NCBI GenBank assembly: GCA_003024985.2
Contig: PXIH01S0000150.1
Origin: Euperipatoides rowelli
Taxonomy: Eukaryota; Onychophora; Udeonychophora; Euonychophora; Peripatopsidae
Length of the DNA: 64,000 nucleotides
Reading direction: 5' to 3' (one strand)
The notes beneath the pieces were generated by a model. It made no database searches. It was not told the DNA's origin and saw nothing but the letters and a program-made list of their open reading frames with translations. Positions within the stretch are counted from its first letter, which is position 1. Every line of letters begins with the position of its first letter. Position numbers and translations under genes: made by a program. Below are positions 63,985 through 64,000 of this stretch, in pieces.

Positions 63985-64000
63985 TTAAAACTGATTTTTA

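Overview
The window is chromosomal DNA of a Borrelia, most likely of the relapsing-fever group. It is very AT-rich, the coding strand switches in long blocks, and as far as I remember the gene order follows the Lyme Borrelia (B. burgdorferi) chromosome from asnS (about BB0101) to BB0163. The group call rests on a short FlaB central region, an expanded S2-antigen-like lipoprotein cluster, and a thyX beside flaB and an ogt that I do not place at these spots in B. burgdorferi. No tRNA, rRNA or CRISPR was seen. This is a draft assembly: single Ns lie at 13612, 25430, 33379 and 59635, and an N-gap spans 40013-40322.

Layout. 1-12.3 kb holds the asnS end, an exported protein, and minus-strand genes for a phosphoribosyltransferase, HtrA, methionine aminopeptidase, a TPR protein, NusB and a SurA-like chaperone. 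A plus-strand outer-membrane-like protein follows, then dnaB-rplI-rpsR-ssb-rpsF (promoter seen) and ogt. 12.3-18.0 kb is a decayed island with no convincing intact gene. It holds Borrelia-type lipoprotein relics, an IS1595-type transposase relic, a coiled-coil/TM2 relic, and a visibly GC-richer, frame-broken class II HMG-CoA reductase that looks foreign. From memory, a PTS sugar transporter (BB0116) sits here in B. burgdorferi. 18.0-37 kb holds a PAQR/hemolysin III-family membrane protein and the core block rpsB-tsf-frr-uppS-cdsA-rseP, which lacks pyrH and dxr. Then come rpsA-cmk-rluB-like-scpA-like-recA-greA fusion-TPR, a TPR membrane protein and hisS. 37-43.5 kb holds a PASTA-containing penicillin-binding protein, an acyl-CoA synthetase cut by the gap, and proVWX. 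43.5-55 kb holds flaB, divergent thyX and fliD, a tandem pair of paralogous lipoproteins, and nagA-nagB, sodA and secA on the minus strand. 55-64 kb is a plus-strand run of lipoprotein and membrane genes ending in four S2-family genes and alr, then a repeat protein, a 55-aa basic protein and a truncated hypothetical.

How it fits together. Most genes are ordinary translation, replication, secretion, envelope and motility functions. Absence of dxr from the uppS-cdsA-rseP block fits the mevalonate-dependent isoprenoid supply known for Borrelia, which makes the second, foreign-looking and broken HMG-CoA reductase notable. The variable material is concentrated in the 12.3-18 kb island, the lipoprotein pair after fliD and the S2 cluster. 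Several terminator hairpins are built directly over stop codons. No clearly complete new system was found; the island, the S2 array and a ScpA-like gene without a visible ScpB are the best leads.
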